Of a stretch of 64,000 bases of DNA, positions 8,812-16,892 are shown one piece after another. Source of the stretch: Nostoc calcicola FACHB-3891 (GTDB taxonomy: Bacteria; Cyanobacteriota; Cyanobacteriia; Cyanobacteriales; Nostocaceae). The stretch is taken from positions 1-64,000 of the forward strand of contig NZ_JACJRQ010000019.1 in assembly GCF_014697355.1 (NCBI RefSeq), in the 5' to 3' direction. Numbering within the stretch: the first letter of the stretch is position 1; the number at the start of each line of letters is the position of its first letter. Both the position numbers and the translations under genes were made by a program. The notes beneath the pieces were generated by a model. That model was not told the DNA's origin, ran no database searches, and saw nothing but the letters and a program-made list of their open reading frames with translations.

Positions 8812-9256
8812 TTTAGGAATTTCCATAAAAATCTAGGGAATATAATAATTTGCCAATAAGATTAGTTTTCCCAGAAACATTGGTGGCATAACAGTAATGT
8901 TAACGGGCAGCAAATAGTTTTCAAGTCTGCAAGAAAGATGCCCTCGAACGGTGGAATATTAACGTGGCGGGGGAAAGGGGAAAGGGGAAGGGGAAAGGGG
9001 GAAGGGGGAAAGGGAAAGGGGGAAAGGTTAAATTTATCCACTTTACCCTTTACCCTTTAACCTTTACCCCTGTTTTTAATTCTTACCCTTTTCCCCTTAC
9101 CCTTTCCCCTTTCCCCCTTCCCCCTTCCCCTTTCCCCCTTCCCCTTTCCCCCTCTCGGTAATTGAGAGATTACAACGGCAAAATATACTTTGAATTAGGG
9201 TTACGTAGATCGCTCTAATTCTGACCCTACAAATTCATCTTCTTTTATTACGAAAG
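8812..9256. other. Intergenic region upstream of the kinase operon
   Basis: Holds the promoter side of the three-gene signalling operon. 8812-8963 is AT-rich with no recognised operator. 8964-9158 is a large purine/pyrimidine palindromic repeat (separate entry). No gene seen. Confidence 0.5.
8964..9158. repeat. GGGGAAA / TTTCCCC palindromic repeat
   Basis: GGGGAAAGGGGAAGGGGAAA-type runs are followed by a core AAAGGTTAAATTTATCC, then CTTTACCCTTTACCCTTTAACC and CCCTTTCCCC-type runs, forming a potential long hairpin. The same core and order recurs at 37361-37500, and a diverged copy lies inside the 111-bp element at 16782-16892. Confidence 0.8.
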
Positions 9257-10348
9257 TTATAACGCAAAGTCATCGCCACCTTGAAAATCAAACTCTGCCC
9301 GATAGGAATATTCAATTTTCAGCGTATAGTCTGCACTATTAGGACTATTGGTTTCTATTACTATTTCCCTTAATACTTCTCCAGTAGATTCAGAGTTATG
9401 AGAACGCATGGGAAGTAAGTCACCAAAGGCTATTTCTGAGGATGGTTTAATTGTAACGGCTGGTGTTCCATCGGCTAAATTGCCAATAGGAGTTCCATCG
9501 GTTTTTAGCAATGCCGATACAACGGCTGTTAAACTTCTGAAGGTGATATTTGAGTAACAGTTAGAGGCGACGATCGCAATAGTTTCCGATCCCTGCACCG
9601 CCAATGGTTGCCGATCGCTCCTTAACTCAAAACACGGTAGTGGCTGCTGGATCTCTAACTGAATCCCAACTGGACGGCTATTACAAATTACCTTTTGCAG
9701 AACTTCTGTAAAGCCATCAATAGAATCGCGATCGGTAAAAGCTTGTCCGCCTGTTTCTTGAGCTAATCTGGCGTATTCTTGCTGTAAAGTATCTTTAAAT
9801 TTGCTCTTGGTGGTGCCAAAATAAGTATGAACCTTCACTGCTGCCTGCTGAGCTTTGGCGATCGCTTTATTGGCAGCGATAATATCTTTCTCTTCGGTTC
9901 TGTCTCCTCCAGCTTCGAGGGCTTCATCTCCCAAATAGAAAATCGATCGGGTTGCACCCAGTCGCCAATCAAAATGAGTTGAGATATCTTCTACAGTTCG
10001 AGCCGCATCTTCCTGCGCTCCCGCATCAGGTAATTGTCCTCGCTTTCTGGCTCGCAGCTCTCCCTTGGAAATTTGGCACTCTGTCAAGAGGTAATCCCGT
10101 ACTGTCCGATTAAAATTTGTCTTTTTCCAAGTACCTTCGATACCAAACCAAATCACTCTCAAATCGCAAGGACAACTAGAAGCGGCGGTAGCAATTGCTG
10201 CGGCGGCGGCATTGCTCAGATCGGAAGCTTCATCTTTCATCGAAGGGCTAGTATCAATGACGATTACTAAATCCACGGGGTCTTTGACTGTGGCGCTGTC
10301 GATTCTGCAAGGGCGCACCGTGGGAATGATTTGTTGTTTTTGACTCAT
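9257..10348 (-). CDS. von Willebrand factor type A (VWA) domain protein
   Basis: About 363 residues. The VWA domain begins near residue 22 (VDLVIVIDTSPSM, a MIDAS D-x-S-x-S motif, followed by later conserved Thr/Asp positions) and runs to about residue 230. The C-terminal part is beta-rich (TVVSALL..., YTLKIEYSYRAEFDF). No signal peptide or anchor is seen, so it may be a cytoplasmic adaptor. The frame stays open to a TTG at 10540, but those 64 codons do not look like a folded domain. The ATG at 10348 (MSQKQQIIPT) is preferred, though its ribosome site is weak. Role unknown; VWA domains usually mediate metal-dependent protein contacts. Confidence 0.75.
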   Translation of the reverse strand: MSQKQQIIPTVRPCRIDSATVKDPVDLVIVIDTSPSMKDEASDLSNAAAAAIATAASSCPCDLRVIWFGIEGTWKKTNFNRTVRDYLLTECQISKGELRARKRGQLPDAGAQEDAARTVEDISTHFDWRLGATRSIFYLGDEALEAGGDRTEEKDIIAANKAIAKAQQAAVKVHTYFGTTKSKFKDTLQQEYARLAQETGGQAFTDRDSIDGFTEVLQKVICNSRPVGIQLEIQQPLPCFELRSDRQPLAVQGSETIAIVASNCYSNITFRSLTAVVSALLKTDGTPIGNLADGTPAVTIKPSSEIAFGDLLPMRSHNSESTGEVLREIVIETNSPNSADYTLKIEYSYRAEFDFQGGDDFAL

Positions 10349-10632
10349 ATCTTTGATATGCACTCTGATTAGTTGATCCTGATTCCTGTTATTTTGGCAT
10401 AGACCAAGAATGAATTTCGCCTCTGAGTTTTCTCGGTTCGGCTCTTTCAAGTTCAGTAAACCGAAAAGTTTGGCGATCGCTCCCTTCTGATTTTCAGAAT
10501 ATTCAAAAATAACTCTCAGGAGGGATTGACAATACATCAACTTGCCTAAAGTATCCCCCCTTCGTAAGAAACTGGTTATAATTATTTTCCATCTCTATTC
10601 AGAAATCAAACTCTCGTCTACACAGTATTTAT

Positions 10633-10806
10633 ATGGGACGTGCTCGTTCTAAATCTGACTTACCCACAAAAATCTGTCCGGTATGTCAACGTCCTTTCAC
10701 ATGGCGTAAAAAGTGGCAAGATTGCTGGGAGGATGTGAAATACTGCTCAGAACGTTGTCGTCGTCGCCGTTCTGAAGGGAATAAAGGATTGGGGACTGGG
10801 GACTAG
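10633..10806 (+). CDS. DUF2256 small zinc-ribbon-like protein (57 aa)
   Basis: A short gene encoding a basic, Cys-rich protein. It has CPVCQRPF (Cys15, Cys18), then WRKKWQDCWEDVKYCSERCRRRR (Cys31, Cys38, Cys42). This is the DUF2256 signature and suggests a bound zinc. The last seven codons (GLGTGD and the stop) come from the GGGGACTGGGGACTAG low-complexity repeat that begins at about 10786, so the repeat supplies the natural stop. Function of the family is unknown. Divergent from the VWA gene. Confidence 0.8.
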   Translation: MGRARSKSDLPTKICPVCQRPFTWRKKWQDCWEDVKYCSERCRRRRSEGNKGLGTGD

Positions 10807-10925
10807 GGAGTGGGGAAATGAGGAGGCAGGGAGCAGGGAGCAGGGAGCAGGGGAGAAAATCTTCCCCTCTGCCCCCCGCAAGAACTGCCCCCCTGCTTCT
10901 TCCCACGCCCCATACCCAATGCCTC
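10786..10925. repeat. G-run/C-run repeat with GCAGGGA heptamers
   Basis: GGGGACTGGGGACTAGGGAGTGGGG, then (GCAGGGA)x3, then CCCCTCTGCCCC and CCCATACCCAATGCC runs. It starts inside the DUF2256 gene and ends about 55 nt before the isoaspartyl peptidase start. Confidence 0.7.
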
Positions 10926-10982
10926 ATGCCCAATCTCTAGCAAAATCAACTGCAACACAGACGCAAATAGGGCAAAATATCA

Positions 10983-11936
10983 ATGAAGTCACAGGTGCAA
11001 CCTAAATTAATTATTCATGGGGGGGCTGGTAGTTCTCTCCACGGTAAAGGAGGATTGGAAGCGGTACGTCGATCGCTCCATATAGTAGTAGAACAAGTCT
11101 ATTCTTTGCTATTAGCCGGAGCAAGTGCTTCTGAGGCGGTAGTGCAGGGTTGCCAAATGCTAGAAGATGACCCCCGCTTTAATGCTGGTACTGGTTCAGT
11201 ACTGCAATCTGATGGGCAAATCCGCATGAGTGCTTCGTTAATGGATGGCGCATTAGGGCGATTTAGTGGTGTAATTAATATTTCACGGGTGAAAAATCCC
11301 ATTGACTTGGCACAATTTTTACAAAACTCGCCAGATCGAGTGCTGTCGGATTTGGGTTCGGCGGAATTAGCGCGGGAAATGCAACTTCCCAGCTATAACG
11401 CTTTAACTGATTTACGCTTGCATGAATGGATACAAGAACGCCAGGATAATTTTAAAAGCACGATGGCTAATGTGGTGGCAGAACCCGAACTACTAGAAAC
11501 CAGTAATGCTGGGCGCGGTACTATTGGCGTGGTAGCTTTAGATGCCTATGGTCAGATCAGCGCTGGTACTTCCACTGGCGGAAAAGGCTTTGAGCGGATT
11601 GGGCGGGTCAGTGATTCTGCTATGCCAGCAGGTAATTACGCTACTAGTAATGCTGGAGTTAGTTGTACTGGTATTGGGGAAGATATTATTGATGAGTGTT
11701 TAGCAGCCAGGATTGTGGTGCGTGTCACTGATGGTATGCCTCTCAAGGATGCCATGCAACGATCCTTTGGGGAAGCTTATCAAAATAAACGGGATTTAGG
11801 GGCGATCGCTTTAGATGCTAATGGGGCGATCGCTTGGGGTAAAACCTGCGAAATCTTACTCGCCGCCTACCACGACGGCGCAAAAATTGGTGACACCTTG
11901 GAATGGACTGGCAACGAACTCATAGGTTACTGCTGA
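10983..11936 (+). CDS. iaaA: Isoaspartyl peptidase / plant-type L-asparaginase
   Basis: 317 residues of the N-terminal-nucleophile hydrolase fold. The precursor carries the N-terminal signature IIHGGAGS and the autocleavage site NAGRG|TIG, with Thr180 as nucleophile. After cleavage the beta subunit starts TIGVVALD and contains STGGKGFERIGRVSDSA, matching the substrate-binding region. It hydrolyses beta-aspartyl dipeptides and, more weakly, asparagine. In cyanobacteria related enzymes act late in cyanophycin breakdown (beta-Asp-Arg), so a nitrogen-recycling role is likely. The 3' end overlaps the convergent gene at 11927 by 10 bp. Confidence 0.92.
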   Translation: MKSQVQPKLIIHGGAGSSLHGKGGLEAVRRSLHIVVEQVYSLLLAGASASEAVVQGCQMLEDDPRFNAGTGSVLQSDGQIRMSASLMDGALGRFSGVINISRVKNPIDLAQFLQNSPDRVLSDLGSAELAREMQLPSYNALTDLRLHEWIQERQDNFKSTMANVVAEPELLETSNAGRGTIGVVALDAYGQISAGTSTGGKGFERIGRVSDSAMPAGNYATSNAGVSCTGIGEDIIDECLAARIVVRVTDGMPLKDAMQRSFGEAYQNKRDLGAIALDANGAIAWGKTCEILLAAYHDGAKIGDTLEWTGNELIGYC

Positions 11937-12349
11937 ATTAGTTTCAGCCCTTCGGACAAAATGTCTTCCCGATCGACCATTGCGGCTAATTCTTGGGCTT
12001 CATAACGCCCTTCAAATGCTTCTAGCGCTGCTCTTTTGAGTGCAACTTGATATCCTTGTTGGAGAATATCCATTAATTCTGAGGGATTCAAGTACACACC
12101 ACCTGATTTGCGGCGCTTATTTATTTTGTTGATTTCCCGCACCGTATTTTCAATAGAAACATCCCAAGACCGAGTAGAACGTTTTTCAGCCTTTTGTTTA
12201 ATTAAATGGATGAGCAGAATCACACCATAACTATCAATTTTATTGATTTTGTCACTCAGGCTCATTTCTTCTAACTCATCCACCAACACCAGCGCTTCAT
12301 GGATTTTGTTCTGTTCTAGAAGTTGCCTCAGTTCTAGCAGTTCTTCCAT
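11927..12349 (-). CDS. DUF29-like conserved protein
   Basis: 140 residues, alpha-helical and charged, with no signal or membrane segment. The pattern VDELEEMSLSDKINKIDSY...ILLIHLIKQ...RSTRSWDVSI resembles cyanobacterial DUF29 proteins; I recognise this from memory and am not certain. Function unknown. Convergent with, and overlapping by 10 bp, the isoaspartyl peptidase. Confidence 0.65.
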   Translation of the reverse strand: MEELLELRQLLEQNKIHEALVLVDELEEMSLSDKINKIDSYGVILLIHLIKQKAEKRSTRSWDVSIENTVREINKINKRRKSGGVYLNPSELMDILQQGYQVALKRAALEAFEGRYEAQELAAMVDREDILSEGLKLIQQ

Positions 12350-12496
12350 ACTAAATTTTGTTCGTCTTGTTTCGATGACTCAAATGAGACAAGCTAAAAC
12401 CATAAAAGGAATTTGATTGTATTTGAGCGGTGAAATAACTCAGATACAAGGGTGCGTTAGGAACTAATCCACCATCAGATCGATGTACAGCTTCTG

Positions 12497-12721
12497 CTAA
12501 TTCACCTCAAAAAGAGCGCGTGGCAATCCTGACTGGCGAATAATGGACTGTAAAGTGCCGACACGAAGCTCGTCATAATTAGGAACAGGAACGGTTATAG
12601 TTGACCCTTCTGTTCGCTGTTGCATAATAATATGGCTACCACGCTGGCGTACTTGCACAAAGCCATGCAGTTCTAAAATTTGACATACTTCCACACCCGA
12701 AAGAACACGCAGCTTACCCAA
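12497..12721 (-). CDS. hicA: HicA-family toxin (mRNA interferase)
   Basis: 74 residues with the small dsRBD-like HicA/YcfA fold. It has LSGVEVCQILELHGFVQVRQRGSH with the conserved His of the GSH motif, then TVPVPNYDELRVGTLQSIIRQSG. HicA toxins cleave mRNA and are neutralised by HicB. The start is a TTG that overlaps the last codons of hicB by 8 bp, so toxin translation probably depends on antitoxin translation. The order is antitoxin first, the reverse of the E. coli arrangement. Length is normal for the family; it looks intact. Confidence 0.85.
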   Translation of the reverse strand: MGKLRVLSGVEVCQILELHGFVQVRQRGSHIIMQQRTEGSTITVPVPNYDELRVGTLQSIIRQSGLPRALFEVN

Positions 12722-12941
12722 AACTTACCTCTAGACGGGTAATAAAGACTTCTGTAATTAGTCGATCTTGGACTTCAGAGGGGTCAGCTGTCTCAAAGAA
12801 TAGTTCCAATGCCTCAACTAAATTACTGCGTGCTTCTTCAATGGTGTTACCTTGGCTAGCAATATCGAGTTCTGGACAAAGGGACACATAGCCGTTTTCC
12901 TCACGCTCAATAATTGCAGTGAATTGTTTTGTTTTGCTCAT
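12714..12941 (-). CDS. hicB: HicB-family antitoxin
   Basis: 75 residues: FTAIIEREENGYVSLCPELDIASQGNTIEEARSNLVEALELFF, the partial RNase H-like HicB fold that binds HicA. No separate DNA-binding HTH or ribbon-helix-helix domain is evident, so this is a minimal HicB and autoregulation is unclear. ATG start. The pair sits about 50 bp upstream of the glmU stop and is transcribed after glmU on the same strand. Confidence 0.85.
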   Translation of the reverse strand: MSKTKQFTAIIEREENGYVSLCPELDIASQGNTIEEARSNLVEALELFFETADPSEVQDRLITEVFITRLEVSFG

Positions 12942-12991
12942 GTTTTACCTGTAGTTAAATCAGCTAATCTGATGATTTAATTATCGCTTTA

Positions 12992-14341
12992 CTAACTCTT
13001 CCTCCGCCAACCTAGTTTCACCACCTGACGACTACGGCCGATCGCCAAAGCATCATCAGGAACATCTTCTGTGATTGTGGAACCAGCAGCGATGTAGACA
13101 TCATTACCCAAGGTAACTGGAGCTACTAAAACACTATTGGAACCTGTTTTAGTGCGATCGCCTATTTTAGTCCGGTGTTTCTTCACGCCATCATAATTGG
13201 CAGTAATTGTACCAGCACCAATATTTACCTGATTGCCGATAACGCTATCGCCTAAATACGACAAATGTGCTGCATTTGTGCGATCGCCTAACTGCGTATT
13301 TTTCAATTCCACAAAATTTCCCACACGACAACCAGCACCCACTTCTACGTGACCCCGCAAATGGGCATAGGGACCAATTCGGCTTCCTGCGTTTACAGTG
13401 CTATCTGTCACCACTGAATACTGCACGGTGACATTTTCAGCCAACTGGCTATTTTCAATTAAACTCCCCGGGCCAATGTGACTTCCCGTTTTAATCACTG
13501 TATTTCCCCGCAGATGAGTTTGGGGTTCAATAATTACATCTGGCTGTAACTCTACTGTTTCATCAATGGTGATGCTTGTGGGGTCGATGAGGGTGACACC
13601 TGCTAGCATCCATTTTTCCTTGACTCGCCTTTGCAAAATTTCATAAGCTGTTGCTAGTTGCAGGCGATCGTTGATGCCAAGAATTTCTTGATAATCTTTT
13701 ACATCCACTGCCATGACTTGTCCGACCTGAGTCACAGCATCGGTGAGATAGTATTCTTTTTGGGAATTGTTTGCCTCTAAGAAAGGAAGTACCTTTGCTA
13801 AATTTTGCCAGCGAAAGCAGTAAACACCGGCGTTAATTCGGTGATTTTCTTTTTGGGCAGGAGTACAATCCTTGTGTTCGACCATTTGCTGGACAATATT
13901 TTCATCGTTACAAAAAACGCGCCCGTAGCCTGTGGGGTCGGGTAGGTGCGAGGTGAGAATAGTGGCGGCGTTCTGATTTTGGGTGTGAATTTGTAACATC
14001 TGCTGAAGGGTTTCACTACGTATCAATGGTAAATCCCCGTTCAGTATCAGCAAATCCCCAGTGTAATCTTCTAAGTAGGGAAGTAGCTGCTGGATGGCAT
14101 GACCTGTTCCTAATTGCACAGTCTGTTCGACAAACTCCAAGTTCGGGATTGAATGCATAGCAGCTTTCACTTCCTCGGACTGATACCCGACGATCGCAAT
14201 TCGCCGTGAGGGTGAAAGGGGTTCTACACTTTCGAGAACTCTCTCTACTAGCGATCGCCCACCCAAAGAGTGTAAAACCTTGGGTAAGGTTGATTTCATT
14301 CGTGTGCCGCGTCCGGCTGCTAGAATTGCTACAACTACCAT
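12992..14341 (-). CDS. glmU: Bifunctional GlmU: GlcNAc-1-P uridyltransferase / GlcN-1-P acetyltransferase
   Basis: 449 residues. The N-terminal nucleotidyltransferase opens with LAAGRGTRMKSTLPKVLH, followed by GTGHAIQQ and LNGDLPLI. The C-terminal left-handed beta-helix of hexapeptide repeats contains GPYAHLRG, VGNFVELKN and NIGAGTITANYDG, plus the acetyl-CoA site. It makes UDP-GlcNAc for peptidoglycan and lipid A in the cytoplasm. Length matches the family; intact. Confidence 0.97.
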   Translation of the reverse strand: MVVVAILAAGRGTRMKSTLPKVLHSLGGRSLVERVLESVEPLSPSRRIAIVGYQSEEVKAAMHSIPNLEFVEQTVQLGTGHAIQQLLPYLEDYTGDLLILNGDLPLIRSETLQQMLQIHTQNQNAATILTSHLPDPTGYGRVFCNDENIVQQMVEHKDCTPAQKENHRINAGVYCFRWQNLAKVLPFLEANNSQKEYYLTDAVTQVGQVMAVDVKDYQEILGINDRLQLATAYEILQRRVKEKWMLAGVTLIDPTSITIDETVELQPDVIIEPQTHLRGNTVIKTGSHIGPGSLIENSQLAENVTVQYSVVTDSTVNAGSRIGPYAHLRGHVEVGAGCRVGNFVELKNTQLGDRTNAAHLSYLGDSVIGNQVNIGAGTITANYDGVKKHRTKIGDRTKTGSNSVLVAPVTLGNDVYIAAGSTITEDVPDDALAIGRSRQVVKLGWRRKS

Positions 14342-14643
14342 AATTAGCTATCAGCTATCACTAAAATTCTCGTTAATGCTGTTGGTACTTCAATATATAG
14401 GCTCAAATCATACCAGCTAATCATAGAAGACTCAAAGGAGCAAGGGAGCCACAATTTAGAATTCAGGAGTCAGAATGGGCTAAACGCCCCGCTATCGCTA
14501 ACAGGAGTCAGAAGAACTTTACCGATCAAAATAGGAAAAAACCGATTGTGACAGTCGGGGGTAGGGAATATCGAATAAAAAGCCGAAAGTATAATAATAG
14601 GAATTAATTAGTGTCGATCGCAGTAGCTAAAAGTGATTATTCC
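14342..14643. other. Spacer with dispersed repeat copy (14457-14512)
   Basis: Upstream of glmU. It carries a copy of the dispersed repeat GAATTCAGGAGTCAGAATGG followed by GCTAAACGCCCCGC-TATCGCTAACAG. No gene or clear terminator is seen. Confidence 0.6.
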
Positions 14644-15882
14644 CTAATCCCTCTGTTTTTGCTGATAAAAGCAAATAAATTCAGCAAACTGCTCTACTAG
14701 TTTAGGATTGCGCCAACCAGAATCAGCCTCTTTTAACATCACTGAAAGTGCTTCTTCGGTGGTTAGGGCTTCTTTGTAAGGTCGTTCGCTGGTTAGGGCA
14801 TCGTAAATATCAATTAACTGAAATATTTGGGCCAAATATGGGATATCATCCCCTTTGAGTCGATCGGGGTAGCCTGAGCCATCCCAGCGTTCGTGGTGAT
14901 GGCGAATAATGGGAATTACACCGCGCATACTGCGTAGTGGCTGGCAGATTTTTTCTCCAATTAAAACGTGCTGCCGCATAATCTGCCAATCTTCGGGGGT
15001 GAGTTGGCCTTTTTTCAGCAGCACCGCATCGGGAATACCCACCTTGCCGATATCGTGGAGATAACCGCCCCACATCAAATCTCGAATTTGGTACCGCGAA
15101 AGATTGAGGTATTCACCAAAAGCTTGTCCCAGTTTTACTAGTCGTTCACAATGACCGCCTGTATTGGGATCGCGGCTTTCAATGGACATGGCAATGGAAA
15201 ACAGTACTTGTTCGGCATGATCTAAGTCTTCGTTGAGACGCTTTTGCCGCACCAAGGACTTGACACGCGCTGCGAGTTCTACGCGATCGAAAGGTTTGGT
15301 GAGAAAATCATCTCCACCAACTTCAATTCCTCGAATGCGCGATCGCCGATCGTTTAATGCTGTAATAAAAATTACTGGTATTAGCCTGGTTTGCTCATCC
15401 TGTTTAAGCAATTGACAGACTTCAAATCCATCCATTCCCGGCATCATCACATCCAGCAAAATCAAATCTGGCTGTTTTTGGGTTACTAATCCCACAACAA
15501 TAGAACCACTGTCTGCCTCAATGACTTCGTATCCTTCCATCCCCAAAAGGGCAACAGCAGTCATGCGACTGGCCGCATGATCGTCAACCACTAAAACCTT
15601 TGGTGGATCTAAATCAAACCCATTCACTTTAGAACCTTTGGCTTGTAGTGTTTTAGAGACCAATGAATCTTGATTAGAATTAACATCACTTTTCATCCAA
15701 GAAGACACTGCTTGGTTATCTTCAAGCATCAAGTCTTCTTGAGATAAGCCTAAAGAATAACCCTCTAGATTTTGCGAGCCTATGGCATGATTTGAACCGA
15801 TACTTTTCACTGTGCTTAGGGGGGTTGACCCATCAACAATTTCGTCTTTAAAGCCTCTATGGTTGGATTCCCATTGAATCAC
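14644..15882 (-). CDS. Response regulator with HD-GYP output (cyclic-di-GMP phosphodiesterase candidate)
   Basis: 412 residues, GTG start. An unstructured N-terminal extension (about 1-92) precedes a receiver (PKVLVVDDHAASR, LILLDVMMPGMDG, FLTKPFDR; about 93-215) and an HD-GYP domain (about 220-410). The HD-GYP domain has the metal site LHDIGKVGIPD and the signature HHERWDGSGYP. All catalytic landmarks appear present, so it should hydrolyse cyclic-di-GMP under phosphorelay control. No partner kinase is adjacent. The extension is unusually long and low in hydrophobics. Confidence 0.93.
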   Translation of the reverse strand: MIQWESNHRGFKDEIVDGSTPLSTVKSIGSNHAIGSQNLEGYSLGLSQEDLMLEDNQAVSSWMKSDVNSNQDSLVSKTLQAKGSKVNGFDLDPPKVLVVDDHAASRMTAVALLGMEGYEVIEADSGSIVVGLVTQKQPDLILLDVMMPGMDGFEVCQLLKQDEQTRLIPVIFITALNDRRSRIRGIEVGGDDFLTKPFDRVELAARVKSLVRQKRLNEDLDHAEQVLFSIAMSIESRDPNTGGHCERLVKLGQAFGEYLNLSRYQIRDLMWGGYLHDIGKVGIPDAVLLKKGQLTPEDWQIMRQHVLIGEKICQPLRSMRGVIPIIRHHHERWDGSGYPDRLKGDDIPYLAQIFQLIDIYDALTSERPYKEALTTEEALSVMLKEADSGWRNPKLVEQFAEFICFYQQKQRD

Positions 15883-16771
15883 AAAGGCACTCCAATTATT
15901 TCCACAAGTTAACAGTGTCAGATTTCAAAATAAATTTAGTATTCGACTGTATTTGAGTTACGGTTTCCATAGGGATTATTATGATGTCAAGCTGCCAATC
16001 TGGTTTTTTCACCGTATGTATTTTTTATGTTACGAATAAAGAGTATCTTGTTGTCAAATTTTTTGCTTCTCATTCCAGTATCATAAATTACTACAGATGT
16101 TAAATCAGGCTTTTTACGGAGATTTTTCGCGTGTCAGCGACAGAAAAGCCTCTAAATCCAAGCTTTTGATCGCAATCTCTAGTTTGTAGTTGGCAGTATT
16201 AATGGTAATCATTAGGTATACACGTTTTTACTTACTCAGTTATAGCAATAGTTAAATACTGTTAACAAACATGTAATATTGGCTACTTATTTTATAGTTT
16301 AAATTATTTGGCTCAAAAAAACTCGTTTCCTGAGTATTTAGAAAACGAAATCAGAATTTTCATTTTATTTGGAAGTCCCTAAAGGCTGTAGTTGGATCGC
16401 TCAACAGCCCGTCGTAGCGAAAAGTCACAGCGGGCTTCCTTAGATCTGTGAGCGCAGCTCTGTTCGACGTAGGGCAAAGTCAGAGGTGAGGTTTCCTCCG
16501 CTCTGAACTTTGTAACAGAGGAGCTTAAAGGCAACAGGCAACAGGCAACAGGCAACAGGCAAAAGTGTTTGCGTGGGACGGGGATTTAAACCCCGCCCCA
16601 CGCAATCTCACCTTCGAGGCGGGGCTTTTGACCTTTGATTGTTGGTCGAGGAAACAGGCAACAATTTTGGCGTCTCACCAAAAATCTTTACTCTTGCCTG
16701 TTGCCTGTTCCCTATTCCCTCGACCGAAGGTCGGTCACTTTTCAAGCTAGACATCGCTAGCCAATTAGAAA
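15883..16771. other. Intergenic region with palindromes and heptamer arrays
   Basis: Nothing coding seen. 15883-16380 is AT-rich. 16390-16510 holds several short palindromes. At 16531-16565 there is a (GGCAACA)n array with inverted counterparts (TGCCTGT) near 16696-16711. A near-perfect hairpin TGCGTGGGACGGGG-ATTTAAA-CCCCGCCCCACGCA lies at 16570-16604. Confidence 0.55.
16531..16711. repeat. GGCAACA heptamer array, hairpin and inverted counterpart
   Basis: GGCAACA is repeated four to five times at 16531-16565. A 35-nt hairpin follows directly (16570-16604), and the reverse-complement units TTGCCTGTTGCCTGTT lie at 16697-16712. The whole could fold as one nested hairpin. Confidence 0.65.
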
Positions 16772-16781
16772 CTAGTGGTCT

Positions 16782-16892
16782 CAATACGGTTCGGTTAAAA
16801 GGGAAAGGTTTCAAATACATCCTTTACCCCTTACCCCTTAACCTTTTCCCAGACCACAAGGGAAGTTTATACTGCTTATCCGAACCGTATTG
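16782..16892. mobile_element. 111-bp MITE with 13-bp perfect ends and 10-bp target duplication
   Basis: Perfect terminal inverted repeats CAATACGGTTCGG (16782-16794) and CCGAACCGTATTG (16880-16892). They are flanked by a perfect direct repeat CTAGTGGTCT at 16772-16781 and 16893-16902. It is non-coding inside, with an internal GGGAAAGGTT...AACCTTTTCCC palindrome related to the 8964-9158 repeat. A 10-bp duplication fits transposases of the IS4/ISAs1 type (inference). The right duplication carries the stop codon of the MnmD-like gene. Confidence 0.88.

Noticed and set aside
8964..9161. 65-codon + frame of Gly/Lys then Pro/Phe
   Set aside because: Pure translation of the purine/pyrimidine palindrome.
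9257..10348. Tellurite-resistance or magnesium-chelatase-type VWA operon
   Set aside because: No AAA ATPase, Ter or chelatase genes adjacent; only the VWA domain itself is supported.
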